Source: Octadecabacter dasysiphoniae
Lineage (GTDB): Bacteria; Pseudomonadota; Alphaproteobacteria; Rhodobacterales; Rhodobacteraceae
DNA: 64,000 nt
Assembly (NCBI RefSeq): GCF_021532615.1
Contig: NZ_JAKGAQ010000004.1
Location: 124,001 to 188,000, forward strand
Direction of reading: 5' to 3'
In this document: one piece after another, positions 1 to 9,434 of the stretch
Position numbering within the stretch: the stretch's first letter is position 1
How the letters are laid out: every line of letters begins with the position of its first letter
The notes under the pieces: generated by a model
What the model was told of the DNA's origin: nothing
The model's input: only the letters and a program-made list of their open reading frames with translations
Database searches by the model: none
Position numbers and translations under genes: made by a program

Positions 1-728
1 ACAACTTCATCGCGTCCGGCGTTGATGCGATCATCGTGAACGCAGTTGACACAAACGCAACCGAAGCCATGTCCAACGCAGCTGCTGCTGCGGGCGTGCC
101 ACTGGTCTACGTAAACCGTCAGCCAATCAACATGGACACACTGCCAGACGGTCAGGCGTTCGTTGCATCCAACGAAATCGAATCCGGCACATTGGCCGCA
201 TTCCAGATGTGTCAGCAGCTGCGCGCTGAAGGCAAATCCGGCGGTGCGACGGCTTACGTTTTGATGGGCCAGCTGTCCAACCAGGCGGCTGTTCAGCGGA
301 CCAAAGATTTCCACGACGTTATCGGCATGGACATGTGTAACTTCATCACAATCATCGATGAGCAGACAGCGAACTGGTCCCGTGACGAAGCCAACGACCT
401 GATGACAAACTGGATTTCCAACGGCGACGAGTTTGACGCAGTTTTCGGTAACAACGACGAAATGGCACTGGGTGCGATCCAGGCGATGAAAGCCGCCGGC
501 ATTTCCATGGACGACGTTGTCGTTGGTGGTGTTGACGCGACGTCCGACGCCCTGCTTTCCATGCAGGCTGGCGAAATGGACGTCACAGTATTCCAAGACC
601 TTGCAGGTCAGGGCGCTGGTTCCATCGATACAGCCATCGCGCTGATCAATGGCGAAGAAGTAGACCGCACGGTCTTCATCCCGTTCAAGTTGGTTACTCC
701 GGCGACTGTTGGCGATTTCGTTAACTAA
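1..728 (+). CDS. Sugar ABC transporter substrate-binding protein (5' truncated by window edge)
   Basis: This is the C-terminal 241 residues of a periplasmic binding protein of the RbsB/FrcB type (Peripla_BP_4 fold). The frame is open to the first base, so the signal peptide and the first part of lobe 1 lie outside the window. Visible family features are the NAVDTNAT stretch after a hydrophobic strand, the NNDEMALGAI motif and the GGVDATSDAL sugar-contact strand. It would capture a monosaccharide in the periplasm for the permease and ATPase encoded next. A strong hairpin follows the stop codon. The sugar cannot be told from this fragment; fructose or ribose-like sugars are candidates because the operon resembles FrcBCA. 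Confidence 0.9.
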   Translation, partial: NFIASGVDAIIVNAVDTNATEAMSNAAAAAGVPLVYVNRQPINMDTLPDGQAFVASNEIESGTLAAFQMCQQLRAEGKSGGATAYVLMGQLSNQAAVQRTKDFHDVIGMDMCNFITIIDEQTANWSRDEANDLMTNWISNGDEFDAVFGNNDEMALGAIQAMKAAGISMDDVVVGGVDATSDALLSMQAGEMDVTVFQDLAGQGAGSIDTAIALINGEEVDRTVFIPFKLVTPATVGDFVN

Positions 729-740
729 TCCAAAATCTTT

Positions 741-769
741 GTGCAGGGCGGCCATGTGCTGCCCTGCAC
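741..769 (+). terminator. Intercistronic hairpin after the binding-protein gene
   Basis: A perfect 9-bp inverted repeat, GTGCAGGGC / GCCCTGCAC (741-749 with 761-769), lies between the binding-protein stop and the permease start. No T-run follows, so it is more likely an RNA-stabilising or partial-attenuation element than a full terminator. Such elements let the binding protein be made in excess over the membrane parts. Confidence 0.65.
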
Positions 770-806
770 ATCCCTCAATACCCATACATTACGGAGGATC
801 TGACAG

Positions 807-1880
807 ATGTCAGACACGAGCGAAGGCACCGGTGGCTTGTCCTATGACAAGTCAAAGCGACAATGGCCAAACGAGTTAAATGTCTTTGCAGCGTTGATCC
901 TGATCATCGTCATTTTCGAAGTTCTCGGCGCGATCTTCATGCAGCAATCCCTGTTGTTTGATAGCCGCGACCGGTTCGATTCCATCTTTAACGAAGCCCG
1001 TCTTCGTATCATTATTATTCAAGTCGCAATCATTGGCATCATCGCCATCGGTGTGACCCAAGTGATCATCACGGCAGGTATTGACCTGTCGTCAGGGTCG
1101 GTTGTGGGTGCCACGGCCATGATCGCGATGAGTTTCGCACAAGTCGCCGAAGTCAGCGGCAACCCGAACCCAAAGGCGATTTTTGGTGAATGGGCGCTTG
1201 ATTTGCCTGTTGTTGTACCCGTTCTGGTCGGCCTAGGTGTCGGTCTGACGGCGGGCGCAATCAACGGTCTTCTTGTCGCGTATTCGCGCATTCCGCCATT
1301 TATCGCGACCCTCGGTATGATGCTGTTTGCACGCGGCGTGGCACAGTGGTGGTCACTGGGTAACCCCGTGTCATTCCCCACGGATGCTTATGCGGTAATC
1401 GGGTCCGGCATGAACCCTGTGTTCATCTTTCTGGGTCTCGCGTTGCTGTTTCACTTCATCATGAACTACACCGTCTACGGCAAACACACCTACGCGATCG
1501 GATCAAACGAGGCCGCCGCGCGCATGTCGGGCATCAATGTCCCGCGCCATTTGCTGCTGGTTTACATGATCGCGGGTGCATTGGCCGGATTGGCCGCCGT
1601 TATCCTGACGTCCAAGAACCTTACGGCGCAGTCCGGCATGGGACTGAGCTATGAGCTTGAGGCGATTGCGATGGCCGTCATTGGCGGTGTTTCCCTGTTT
1701 GGTGGCCGCGGGTCGATCATCGGAACAGTGATTGGTGCGCTGATTATCGGCGTCATTACGTCCGGCTTCACCTTCTTGCGCCTTGGTGCGTTCTATCAGG
1801 AAATGGTGCTGGGCATGATCATCGTGGGCGCGGTCGCGCTTGACCAGTGGCAACAAAAACGCGCAGCAGCGAGGGCTTAA
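807..1880 (+). CDS. Sugar ABC transporter permease (RbsC/FrcC type)
   Basis: A 357-residue inner-membrane permease of the BPD_transp_2 family. It has a short cytoplasmic N-terminus, then about nine or ten hydrophobic segments, with the conserved stretch GVTQVIITAGIDLS at about residues 82-95 and a late cytoplasmic loop around EAIAMAVIGGVSLFGG. The start ATG has a GGAGG ribosome site 9 bases upstream. It follows the binding-protein gene and is 3 bases from the ATPase gene, so the three are one operon. Length and the N-terminal extension resemble FrcC of the Sinorhizobium fructose transporter, but substrate assignment by similarity alone would be weak. Confidence 0.93.
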   Translation: MSDTSEGTGGLSYDKSKRQWPNELNVFAALILIIVIFEVLGAIFMQQSLLFDSRDRFDSIFNEARLRIIIIQVAIIGIIAIGVTQVIITAGIDLSSGSVVGATAMIAMSFAQVAEVSGNPNPKAIFGEWALDLPVVVPVLVGLGVGLTAGAINGLLVAYSRIPPFIATLGMMLFARGVAQWWSLGNPVSFPTDAYAVIGSGMNPVFIFLGLALLFHFIMNYTVYGKHTYAIGSNEAAARMSGINVPRHLLLVYMIAGALAGLAAVILTSKNLTAQSGMGLSYELEAIAMAVIGGVSLFGGRGSIIGTVIGALIIGVITSGFTFLRLGAFYQEMVLGMIIVGAVALDQWQQKRAAARA

Positions 1881-1883
1881 CGG

Positions 1884-2657
1884 ATGAGTGATTATATTCT
1901 GGAAACCAAAGGCCTGACCAAACATTACGGTGGTGTTCATGCCCTTGTCGACGCGAACTTTACGCTGGAACGCGGCGAACACGTGGCCATCATGGGCGAC
2001 AACGGTGCGGGTAAATCGACGTTCGTGCGCCAAATTACCGGCGTGGAACAACGCACGCGCGGGGACGTCATTTTTGATGGCGAAGATGTGCATTTTGCCG
2101 GGCCGTTGGACGCGCGCGAGGCTGGCATTGAAACTGTGTTTCAAACACTGGCCCTGGCCGATCACCTGAACGTGCCGGATAATCTGTTCCTCGGTCGTGA
2201 AAAAACCAAGTTCGATTGGCTCGGTCCGTTTCGCCTGCTGGATTACAAATCCATGCGCGAAGATACGATGGCGGGTCTGGTCAAAACGGGCGTGAAAATT
2301 CCCAACATCAAGAACAGCATCGCCAATATGTCTGGCGGTCAGCGCCAATGTGTCGCGATTGCCCGCACGGCGACGTTTGCGTCCAAACTAACGATCATGG
2401 ACGAACCGACAGCCGCGCTGGGTGTGCAGGAAACTGCACAAGTTGAAAACATCATCCGCACGCTAAAGGAACAGGGCGAAAGCCTGATCCTTGTCAGCCA
2501 TAATATGCGGCAGGTGTTTGATCTGGTGGATCGGATCATCGTGTTCCGTCGTGGTCGTATGGTCGCGAACCTGCGCAAAGAAGACACCAACGGCGAAGAT
2601 GTTGTGTCCTACATCACAGGTGCCAAAACCGGTGCTGAATTCGAAGGCGCCGCATAA
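1884..2657 (+). CDS. Sugar ABC transporter ATP-binding protein, single nucleotide-binding domain
   Basis: A 257-residue ATPase that powers the upstream permease. Walker A is GDNGAGKST (residues 38-46), the signature is MSGGQRQ (149-155) and Walker B is LTIMDEPT (169-176), followed by an H-loop in LVSHNM. Most sugar ATPases of this class (RbsA, XylG) carry two fused domains of about 500 residues; this one has only one, as in FrcA, so it should act as a homodimer. It is spaced 3 bases from the permease gene and abuts the next small gene. Confidence 0.93.
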   Translation: MSDYILETKGLTKHYGGVHALVDANFTLERGEHVAIMGDNGAGKSTFVRQITGVEQRTRGDVIFDGEDVHFAGPLDAREAGIETVFQTLALADHLNVPDNLFLGREKTKFDWLGPFRLLDYKSMREDTMAGLVKTGVKIPNIKNSIANMSGGQRQCVAIARTATFASKLTIMDEPTAALGVQETAQVENIIRTLKEQGESLILVSHNMRQVFDLVDRIIVFRRGRMVANLRKEDTNGEDVVSYITGAKTGAEFEGAA

Positions 2658-2876
2658 GTGGCCCGCAAAGGCCTGTTTGACGTCGACGTTCCCTTTTTCC
2701 TCCCAGTGTGGCGGCGCGTTGTCGTCGTCGCACTGGCGGTTCTTTGGGGGCTGTTTGAACTGTCATCGGGCGCAACATTCTGGGGGATGATCTTTATCGG
2801 GATGGGCGCTATAGCGGGTTGGAGATTTTATATTGCGGATTGGGCGGCCGTCGCGAAGGATGCTCAAGACCAATAA
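2658..2876 (+). CDS. Small membrane protein, DUF3329-like
   Basis: A 72-residue protein starting with GTG immediately after the ATPase stop codon. It has two hydrophobic segments (about residues 19-33 and 42-55) preceded by a PFFLPVWRR stretch, a pattern I associate with DUF3329 proteins. The function is unknown. Its position, with no gap after the ATPase gene and 21 bases before a lacI-type gene, places it in the sugar-transport operon. Family assignment is from memory of the pattern and is moderate. Confidence 0.65.
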   Translation: MARKGLFDVDVPFFLPVWRRVVVVALAVLWGLFELSSGATFWGMIFIGMGAIAGWRFYIADWAAVAKDAQDQ

Positions 2877-2897
2877 GTCAGCTGGAGAACGATCAAA

Positions 2898-3896
2898 GTG
2901 GCGGTGACCCTAAAGGATGTAGCGGAACGGGCTGGTGTATCGCGATCAGCAGTGTCCCGGACGTATACCGGCGGCGCATCTGTCGCCAAAAACACCCGCC
3001 GCAAAATTGAAAAAGCCGCGAAAGAACTGGGGTATAGTCCCAATGTCCTTGCGTCGTCCTTGACGACAGGGCGCACCAAACTGATCGGGCTTGTGTCCAA
3101 CAATTTTCACAACCCTATTTTCCTCGAAGTTTTTGATCTGTTCACCAAAGGCCTGCAGGACCGCGGGTTGCGCCCGTTGTTGGTGAACCTCACGGATGAG
3201 GTCGACCCAGAAAATTCCGTACGGATGTTGCGGGCCTATTCGGTTGATGCGGTGATTGTCGCGTCCTCCACATTGCCCGAAAGTTTTGCGCAGGGGTTTC
3301 GTGATGCAGGTGTGCCTGTCGTTCATTCGTTCGGGCGGCATGTTGAAACGCCCAAGGTCAACGTACTTGGTATCAACAATATTCAGGCCGGGCAGTTGGC
3401 GGCGCAAACATTGGTGGCGCGGGGATATCAGCACATCGGGTTTATGGGTGGACCAGAACGTGCCACCTCAACCCAAGACCGCTACAAAGGCTTTATCGAT
3501 GAAATGGCGCTGCATCCGCAGGTCAAAGTCACATCAAGCTTTGCGGAAAAATACTCCTTTGATGCGGGCCGCGTAGAGATGTTGCGCTTGGTTGCTGGCA
3601 AACCCGCAGAGGCATATTTCTGCGGCGATGACGTTTTGACCATCGGCGCGCTGTCGGCTATTCAATCGCGGGGCCTGAACGTGCCGGATGACATCGGCCT
3701 TTTGGGACTGAATGATATGGAAATGGCGGCCTGGGCAAATGTTGATCTGACGACCATTCACAACCCGATCAAAGAAATCGTGGCCGCCTCTGTTGAGATG
3801 GTCGATGCGATGCTGACAGATGATACCCGCGCGCCAGAAGCACGGCTGTTTGCCTGTCACGTCGTCGAACGGGGCACATTGCGCCCGTTGGTCTAG
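2898..3896 (+). CDS. LacI-family transcriptional regulator
   Basis: A 332-residue repressor starting with GTG. The N-terminal helix-turn-helix (VTLKDVAERAGVSRSAVSR, about residues 3-21) is followed by a hinge helix and a periplasmic-binding-protein-like effector domain. It is the last gene of the sugar ABC operon and most likely controls it in response to the transported sugar or a derivative. Its operator is not visible, since the operon promoter lies upstream of the window. Its stop codon overlaps the convergent dnaE2 stop by 4 bases. Confidence 0.92.
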   Translation: MAVTLKDVAERAGVSRSAVSRTYTGGASVAKNTRRKIEKAAKELGYSPNVLASSLTTGRTKLIGLVSNNFHNPIFLEVFDLFTKGLQDRGLRPLLVNLTDEVDPENSVRMLRAYSVDAVIVASSTLPESFAQGFRDAGVPVVHSFGRHVETPKVNVLGINNIQAGQLAAQTLVARGYQHIGFMGGPERATSTQDRYKGFIDEMALHPQVKVTSSFAEKYSFDAGRVEMLRLVAGKPAEAYFCGDDVLTIGALSAIQSRGLNVPDDIGLLGLNDMEMAAWANVDLTTIHNPIKEIVAASVEMVDAMLTDDTRAPEARLFACHVVERGTLRPLV

Positions 3897-6800
3897 TGAA
3901 AGTCACGTGATTTTGGAATGATGCGGGCATTGCGCGGATGACTGCCGCGCGATCCATGCGGCAGGGCCTTCTTCACCTCATCAGCCCGCGCAAGGGGGAC
4001 ATCCATCGGATCTTGTGACAGACGATCCAGCGCATCACTTCGATTTGCCAGATGGTTGGCAACAACGTGGATCACATCCTCGCTGCGCTGCACCACGCCG
4101 CGCACATCAATGACACGCGACCGCATGATGACTTTGCGAAACGCCTCCATCACCGTTGGCCAGACGACCAGATTGGCGACACCTGTTTCATCTTCAAGCG
4201 TGATGAAACACACGCCTTTGGCGCTGCCGGGACGCTGACGGATCAAGACAATTCCAGCGAGCTTGATATGTTGCCCGTTGCGCATCCCATCTAAGTCACG
4301 GGTCGTGGCGTAGCCCTGTCTGGTCATGCTTTTGCGCAGGAATGACATCGGGTGCGCCTTTAGCGACAGACGCGTGGTTTGGTAATCCGACACCACGTGT
4401 TCACAAATCGGCATTTGCGGCAGTTCGAACCGTGCTTCGTCGCCTTCGTCTTTTTTATCCGCAAACAAAGGCAGATCAGGTGCGTCGCGCAACGCTCGTG
4501 CATCCCACAACGCTTGGCGACGGTCCAACGTCATGGACCGCATGGCATCGGCAGCCGCCAGTTTGCGCATGGTGCCTGCGTCCAATTTTGCCCGCGTTTT
4601 GAGGTCTTCCAGATCAGTGAACGGTTGGGTGCGCGCGTTCATGATGCGTTGTGCCATTTGCGTACGCATCCCGTCGATCTGGCGCAGGCCAAGGCGCACG
4701 GCAAACACACCGCGCGCGACGGGTTCCAACGTGCTGTCCCAATGGCTGTAATTCACATCCGCCGCCCGCACGATTCTACCGTGTTCACGCAGGTCTCGCA
4801 CAATCTGGGCGGGGGCGTAAAACCCCATTGGCTGCGAATTCAACAGGGCGGCGCAAAACACATCCGGATAATGGCATTTGATCCAGCTTGAGACGTAGAC
4901 AAGATGCGCAAAACTGGCCGCGTGGCTTTCGGGAAATCCGTAATCACCAAAGCCTTTGATCTGGTTGAAACAGCGCAGCGCAAATTCGGGTTCATAGCCG
5001 CGCTTGATCATCCGCCCGACCATCTTTTCCTCAAGCTCTCCGATGGTGCCGCGCGACCTGAATGTTGCCATGGCTTTGCGCAGTTGATTGGCCTCGTCCG
5101 GCGAAAATTCCGCTGCGACCATGGCGACCTTCATCGCCTGTTCCTGAAAGATCGGCACGCCCTTGGTGCGCTTAAGGACCTTTTGCAGTTCAAGCGGATC
5201 GTGGGGCGCTGCGGGGGAGGGGTATTCCTCGGGTTCCAATCCGCCACGACGGCGCAAATAAGGATGTACCATATCGCCCTGAATGGGCCCCGGCCGCACG
5301 ATTGCGACCTGAATAACCAGATCATAAAATTCACGCGGCTTCAGTCGTGGCAACATGTTCATCTGGGCGCGGCTTTCGACCTGAAACACGCCCAGACTGT
5401 CGCCTTTGCACAGCATGTCATATGTGGCGGTGTCGCCCTGTTCGATATTCGCCAGTGTGAACCGTTCGCCGTAGTGGGCCTCAATCAGATCGAACGCTTT
5501 GCGGATGCACGTCAGCATCCCAAGTGCGAGGATATCGACCTTCAATATCCGCAGTTCATCAATGTCATCCTTGTCCCATTCTATGAAACTGCGGTCCGGC
5601 ATCGCACCGTTCCCAATCGGGACTGTCTGGGTCAGCGGCGTTTCTGTCAGGATAAACCCGCCCACATGCTGACCCAAATGGCGCGGCATCCCGATCATTT
5701 GATCGGCTAGTTTGATGGTGCGCGCCATCAGCGGATCAGACAAATCAATGCCGGCTTCCGCGGCTTCGCGCGCGCCGACTTCGCGGCCCCATGACCCCCA
5801 GATGGTTTTGGACAGGGCGGTTGTGATATCTTCTGACAGACCCATGACCTTGCCGACTTCGCGCACCGCCATGCGCGGGCGGTAGTGGATGACGGTTGCG
5901 CACAGCGCAGCCCGCCCACGTCCGTATTTGTCATAGATATGCTGGATCACCTCTTCGCGGCGTTCATGTTCGAAATCCACGTCGATGTCGGGCGGTTCTT
6001 TGCGTTCTTCGCTGATGAAACGTTCGAACAGCAGTTCGTTTGTGTTGGGATCCACGGCGGTGATTCCAAGAACATAACAGACTGCCGAATTGGCCGCAGA
6101 CCCCCGCCCTTGGCAGAGAATCCGCGGTGTGCAGTCATAGCGCGCGAAATTCACGATTTGATGAATCGTCAGGAAATACTGGGGGATACCCATCTTTTTG
6201 ATGAGCGCCAGTTCCTTGCGCAACGTCGCCTTCAAGTCCTCGGGCACGCCGTCCGGATAGCGCCACGCGGCACCTTTCCATGTTTGTTCCTCAAGGTAGT
6301 CTTGTGCTGTTCGCCCCTTGGGCACAGTTTCGCGCGGATATTCATAGGACAGTTCGCGCAGATCGAAATTGCAGGCATCGGCGACGTCGCGGGTTGCCCT
6401 GATCGCGTGGGGCCAGTCGGCAAACAGCGCCTGCATCTGCGCGGGTGATTTCAAGTGGCGTTCGGCATTCGCCTCAAGCAGGAAACCCGCCTTTGCGATT
6501 GTCGTTTTGTGCAAAATGCAGGTCATTACATCCTGCAAGGGGCGGCGGTCAGGCGCGTGGTATTGTACATCATTGGTGGCTAAAATGGATAACCCGTGGG
6601 ACTTCGCCAAACTATCCAACTGGTTGATCCGGCTGCGATCATCCCCGCGGTAAATATAACTGGCGGCGATGTGTTTTAATGTCGGCAACGCGTGTCTTAA
6701 CCGCGGAAACCCGGCCGAAAAATGACGCAGGTCTGCGCCCGGAAGGGCGATCAGTTGCACGCCTTCGCTGTGGGTGGCAAGGTCATCCAGACTGATATCG

Positions 6801-7195
6801 CACACCCCTTTGGCCTGCCACACACCATCCAGCCCGTGCATTTTGCCCTTTGACAATAAGGTGCACAGTCGTCCGTAGGCCGCGCGGTCGCGGGGGTAGG
6901 CAAGAAATTGTTCGCCGCCCACCAGCTCCAACCTGCACCCGATCACAGGCGTCACTTTTGCCGCCAACGCAGCCGTATGCAGCCGCACGATCCCCGCCAT
7001 GGTGTTCAGATCAGCGCATCCCAATGCATGATAACCAAGGCCGTTCGCCGTTTCGGCCAGATCAACGGCATCAGACGCACCGCGCAAGAACGAAAAACAT
7101 GTCGTAACGCCAAGCTCGACGAACACAGTGTCGCGGTTGCGTTCAAATCCTTCCCCGCATGTGCGCCGCGGAATCTGATGATCATTTTCAGGCAC
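3893..7195 (-). CDS. dnaE2: Error-prone DNA polymerase III alpha subunit DnaE2
   Basis: A 1100-residue C-family polymerase for translesion synthesis. An N-terminal PHP domain (from about residue 24) is followed by the palm region with GRGSAANS (363-370) and the catalytic PDIDVDF (402-408). Helix-hairpin-helix and OB-fold regions follow, the latter around LAGIVLIRQRPGSAKG. The GTG start is supported by GGAGG 6 bases upstream. It is the last gene of imuA-imuB-dnaE2, 75 bases after imuB. In this family DnaE2 does the synthesis while ImuB recruits it to the sliding clamp. SOS control comes from the LexA box before imuA. Confidence 0.96.
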   Translation of the reverse strand: MPENDHQIPRRTCGEGFERNRDTVFVELGVTTCFSFLRGASDAVDLAETANGLGYHALGCADLNTMAGIVRLHTAALAAKVTPVIGCRLELVGGEQFLAYPRDRAAYGRLCTLLSKGKMHGLDGVWQAKGVCDISLDDLATHSEGVQLIALPGADLRHFSAGFPRLRHALPTLKHIAASYIYRGDDRSRINQLDSLAKSHGLSILATNDVQYHAPDRRPLQDVMTCILHKTTIAKAGFLLEANAERHLKSPAQMQALFADWPHAIRATRDVADACNFDLRELSYEYPRETVPKGRTAQDYLEEQTWKGAAWRYPDGVPEDLKATLRKELALIKKMGIPQYFLTIHQIVNFARYDCTPRILCQGRGSAANSAVCYVLGITAVDPNTNELLFERFISEERKEPPDIDVDFEHERREEVIQHIYDKYGRGRAALCATVIHYRPRMAVREVGKVMGLSEDITTALSKTIWGSWGREVGAREAAEAGIDLSDPLMARTIKLADQMIGMPRHLGQHVGGFILTETPLTQTVPIGNGAMPDRSFIEWDKDDIDELRILKVDILALGMLTCIRKAFDLIEAHYGERFTLANIEQGDTATYDMLCKGDSLGVFQVESRAQMNMLPRLKPREFYDLVIQVAIVRPGPIQGDMVHPYLRRRGGLEPEEYPSPAAPHDPLELQKVLKRTKGVPIFQEQAMKVAMVAAEFSPDEANQLRKAMATFRSRGTIGELEEKMVGRMIKRGYEPEFALRCFNQIKGFGDYGFPESHAASFAHLVYVSSWIKCHYPDVFCAALLNSQPMGFYAPAQIVRDLREHGRIVRAADVNYSHWDSTLEPVARGVFAVRLGLRQIDGMRTQMAQRIMNARTQPFTDLEDLKTRAKLDAGTMRKLAAADAMRSMTLDRRQALWDARALRDAPDLPLFADKKDEGDEARFELPQMPICEHVVSDYQTTRLSLKAHPMSFLRKSMTRQGYATTRDLDGMRNGQHIKLAGIVLIRQRPGSAKGVCFITLEDETGVANLVVWPTVMEAFRKVIMRSRVIDVRGVVQRSEDVIHVVANHLANRSDALDRLSQDPMDVPLARADEVKKALPHGSRGSHPRNARIIPKSRDFH

Positions 7196-7270
7196 ACCGT
7201 TCCTCCTTCACCTGGCCAGATAAACTCCCGCCGGAGGCTCCTGTGTCTGCCCACGCGATACCCTTAACAT

Positions 7271-8803
7271 TCACGCGAAACACCCGTGCACGAACCAGCG
7301 CGGATCGCCGCCGCGCCCGTCCTCAAACAGCCCTTCACGGTAGAGCCAGATGCGCCGCCCTGTCGCGTCTTCAACCTTGAAATAATCGCGCAGGCGCGTG
7401 CCGGGGCGGTCTTTCCACCATTCGGGCGCAATACGTTCGGGGCCTGCGTAGCGCGCCACGCGGTAGGTTTGCCTGCGCCAGATGAATTGCGCGGGCGGGC
7501 CTTCGGGTACGGCATACAGAACGCGGACTTCTTCGGGGTGGTCAAACAGGCGGATGGGGCGTTCTTTGGGCGTTGCGATTTGGGGGCGGTCCATGGTCGC
7601 CAGTGCCGCAATCTGGCCTTCGGCACGTTCGGGAATATGGCTTTGATGCAGGATGGGGCGCGTGACGGCGCGTGGTCCGAACCGCGCGCTCAGGCGATCA
7701 ACCAAGCGTGACAGATGCAAGTCATCATCGGACCCACCATCAAGGCTGTTTTGCACCAACCGCAACGGCTCAACTCCGCCCGCGGCCAGTGTGATCAGAT
7801 CAAATCCATAGCCAGGATTGATCTTTTCGACCTTGTCGCGAAACAACCCGTGCAGGTGGTTCGGGTCGCGGGTGGTGGCGGAGGTTGCAACTGTAATGCT
7901 GCTGACTTCGCCATCGGTTTTGTACACTATCAGGTGCAGCTGTCGGCACCCTTGCCCCGTGTGCGCCAGCTTTTCACACAGGTCTTCACAGAGGTCAGGC
8001 AGGTAGGATGTGGGGTCAAAGATCGGTTCAGCCAGCTTTGCTTGCACGTGAATCCGCGGCGCGGCGTTGACGCTGGCCACAGGTTCGGGCGTTTTTCCAA
8101 GGGCCTGATCCAGCCGCATCAGCGGGTTTGCGTCGAGCGCGGCTTTGACGAAACGGCGCGTCAGCGACAGGCGCGGCACGTCCATCACGGCACCGATGGT
8201 TTTCAGCCCCAACCGGCGTAGCAACAACAAGGTTTCCCCGTTCAGGCGCAACGCATCCACAGGCAGCGCACCGAGTTTCCATGACGCTTCATCGCCGCCG
8301 CAAATTGAGCGCACGGGTCCAAATCGTGCCAAGGCCCACGCCGCGCCCCACGTGGGCCCCACTGCAAGACGAGAAGTCAGCCCGAGCAGCGACAATTGCG
8401 TTTCCATCTCGATCAGCATCGCGGCTTCACCGCCCATCAGATGATCCGATCCGGTGGTATCAAGGATCAACCCGTCTTCGCCGTCACGCACTGTCCATGG
8501 GCACCAGCGCCGTGCCCAAAGCACGAGGTTGTCGAGCGCGCGCCGGTCCCCCGCAATATCGGCGTATTCCACCCGCAGTTCCGGGCAGATTGCGCGCATA
8601 TCCACGATCCGCGCACCCTTGTTGATGCCCATGGCGCGCGCGGTGCGGTTGGTGGCGTGCACGACAGGGCCATGATGGCCTTCGCGGGCTAGAACCAGTG
8701 GCACGTCATCCGGCGGCGCCGATCCGTGACGGTTCATCACCGACGTCCAGCGTTCCATGCTCAGTTGTGGCAGCGTGATAGAGACGATCCGACGCGCGGT
8801 CAT
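7271..8803 (-). CDS. imuB: ImuB, catalytically inactive Y-family polymerase homologue
   Basis: A 510-residue member of the DinB/UmuC superfamily. The N-terminus RRIVSITLPQLSMERW and the stretch DGLILDTTGSDHLMGGE match ImuB. The acidic residues that form the active site in working Y-family polymerases are not present at the equivalent position, as expected for ImuB, which is a scaffold binding the beta clamp, ImuA and DnaE2. The start overlaps the end of imuA by 98 bases. An internal start at the second methionine would remove the conserved N-terminal strand and is less likely. Confidence 0.93.
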   Translation of the reverse strand: MTARRIVSITLPQLSMERWTSVMNRHGSAPPDDVPLVLAREGHHGPVVHATNRTARAMGINKGARIVDMRAICPELRVEYADIAGDRRALDNLVLWARRWCPWTVRDGEDGLILDTTGSDHLMGGEAAMLIEMETQLSLLGLTSRLAVGPTWGAAWALARFGPVRSICGGDEASWKLGALPVDALRLNGETLLLLRRLGLKTIGAVMDVPRLSLTRRFVKAALDANPLMRLDQALGKTPEPVASVNAAPRIHVQAKLAEPIFDPTSYLPDLCEDLCEKLAHTGQGCRQLHLIVYKTDGEVSSITVATSATTRDPNHLHGLFRDKVEKINPGYGFDLITLAAGGVEPLRLVQNSLDGGSDDDLHLSRLVDRLSARFGPRAVTRPILHQSHIPERAEGQIAALATMDRPQIATPKERPIRLFDHPEEVRVLYAVPEGPPAQFIWRRQTYRVARYAGPERIAPEWWKDRPGTRLRDYFKVEDATGRRIWLYREGLFEDGRGGDPRWFVHGCFA

Positions 8804-9395
8804 ATTCGGCCACCCATGATCCCGGTTTCAGACGACGCGAGCGGAACAGATCGAGGCCCCAGCGTGGCAATCCGGGTGCTTGCGCGTCGTGTGGATTGGT
8901 TGCTGAGGGGCGCGAGGCTGCGCGCCATCGATCGCGTGCCGCACTTAAATTTGTGGCCGCCGCGCGCCTGATCAGCCAGCAAGGGACTGACGCTGCTTCG
9001 GATCGCATCGCAAGACGTTTTGTCGCCGTGAAATCCAACACAGGCGGATCGCCCCAGATTTCGCCAATGACAGCACCCAAGGCGCGGCAGCGCAATCCGT
9101 CTTCCATCGCCCATAAAACGTCTGTTGCGCGGGATAGATCGACCATAATGATGGGCCGTTGTGTGCCGATCCCCGCGAGATACGGCCTGCCGGATTCGCG
9201 GCGCGATAGACGGTCCTGCACCCACAAAACAGGCGCATCGGTCTTGGGCAAGCGTGACAACATATAGCCCACAGCGGCTGCATCCTGCACGCTTTCGGGG
9301 AAAATTTCCGACAACGTAGGTATCGCCACATCGGGCTGGTTTGCCCGACCATCCGCTTGCCCTGCCGGACTTTCCTGAAGACGTAATGACCGCAT
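8706..9395 (-). CDS. imuA: ImuA, SOS mutasome accessory protein
   Basis: A 229-residue protein at the head of the cassette, related to the RecA/SulA-like ImuA family. Features include IPTLSEIFPES near the N-terminus, PVLWVQDRLSRRESGRPY, and a C-terminal GSWVAEYDRA strand. The open frame reaches a GTG at 9425, but that codon lies inside the LexA box at 9420-9434, so I take the ATG at 9395 as the start. In this system ImuA is needed with ImuB for induced mutagenesis. Its exact biochemical role is unsettled. Confidence 0.85.
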   Translation of the reverse strand: MRSLRLQESPAGQADGRANQPDVAIPTLSEIFPESVQDAAAVGYMLSRLPKTDAPVLWVQDRLSRRESGRPYLAGIGTQRPIIMVDLSRATDVLWAMEDGLRCRALGAVIGEIWGDPPVLDFTATKRLAMRSEAASVPCWLIRRAAATNLSAARDRWRAASRPSATNPHDAQAPGLPRWGLDLFRSRRLKPGSWVAEYDRASDRLYHAATTEHGTLDVGDEPSRIGAAG

Positions 9396-9419
9396 ACACG
9401 ACGCACCGATTCCCAAAAT

Positions 9420-9434
9420 GTTCACACTTTGTTC
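9420..9434 (-). promoter_or_regulatory. LexA (SOS) box of the imuA-imuB-dnaE2 operon
   Basis: The plus strand reads GTTC-ACACTTT-GTTC, a perfect match to the alphaproteobacterial LexA consensus GTTC-N7-GTTC. It ends 25 bases upstream of the chosen imuA ATG (9395), a normal position for a promoter-overlapping operator. Confidence 0.9.
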
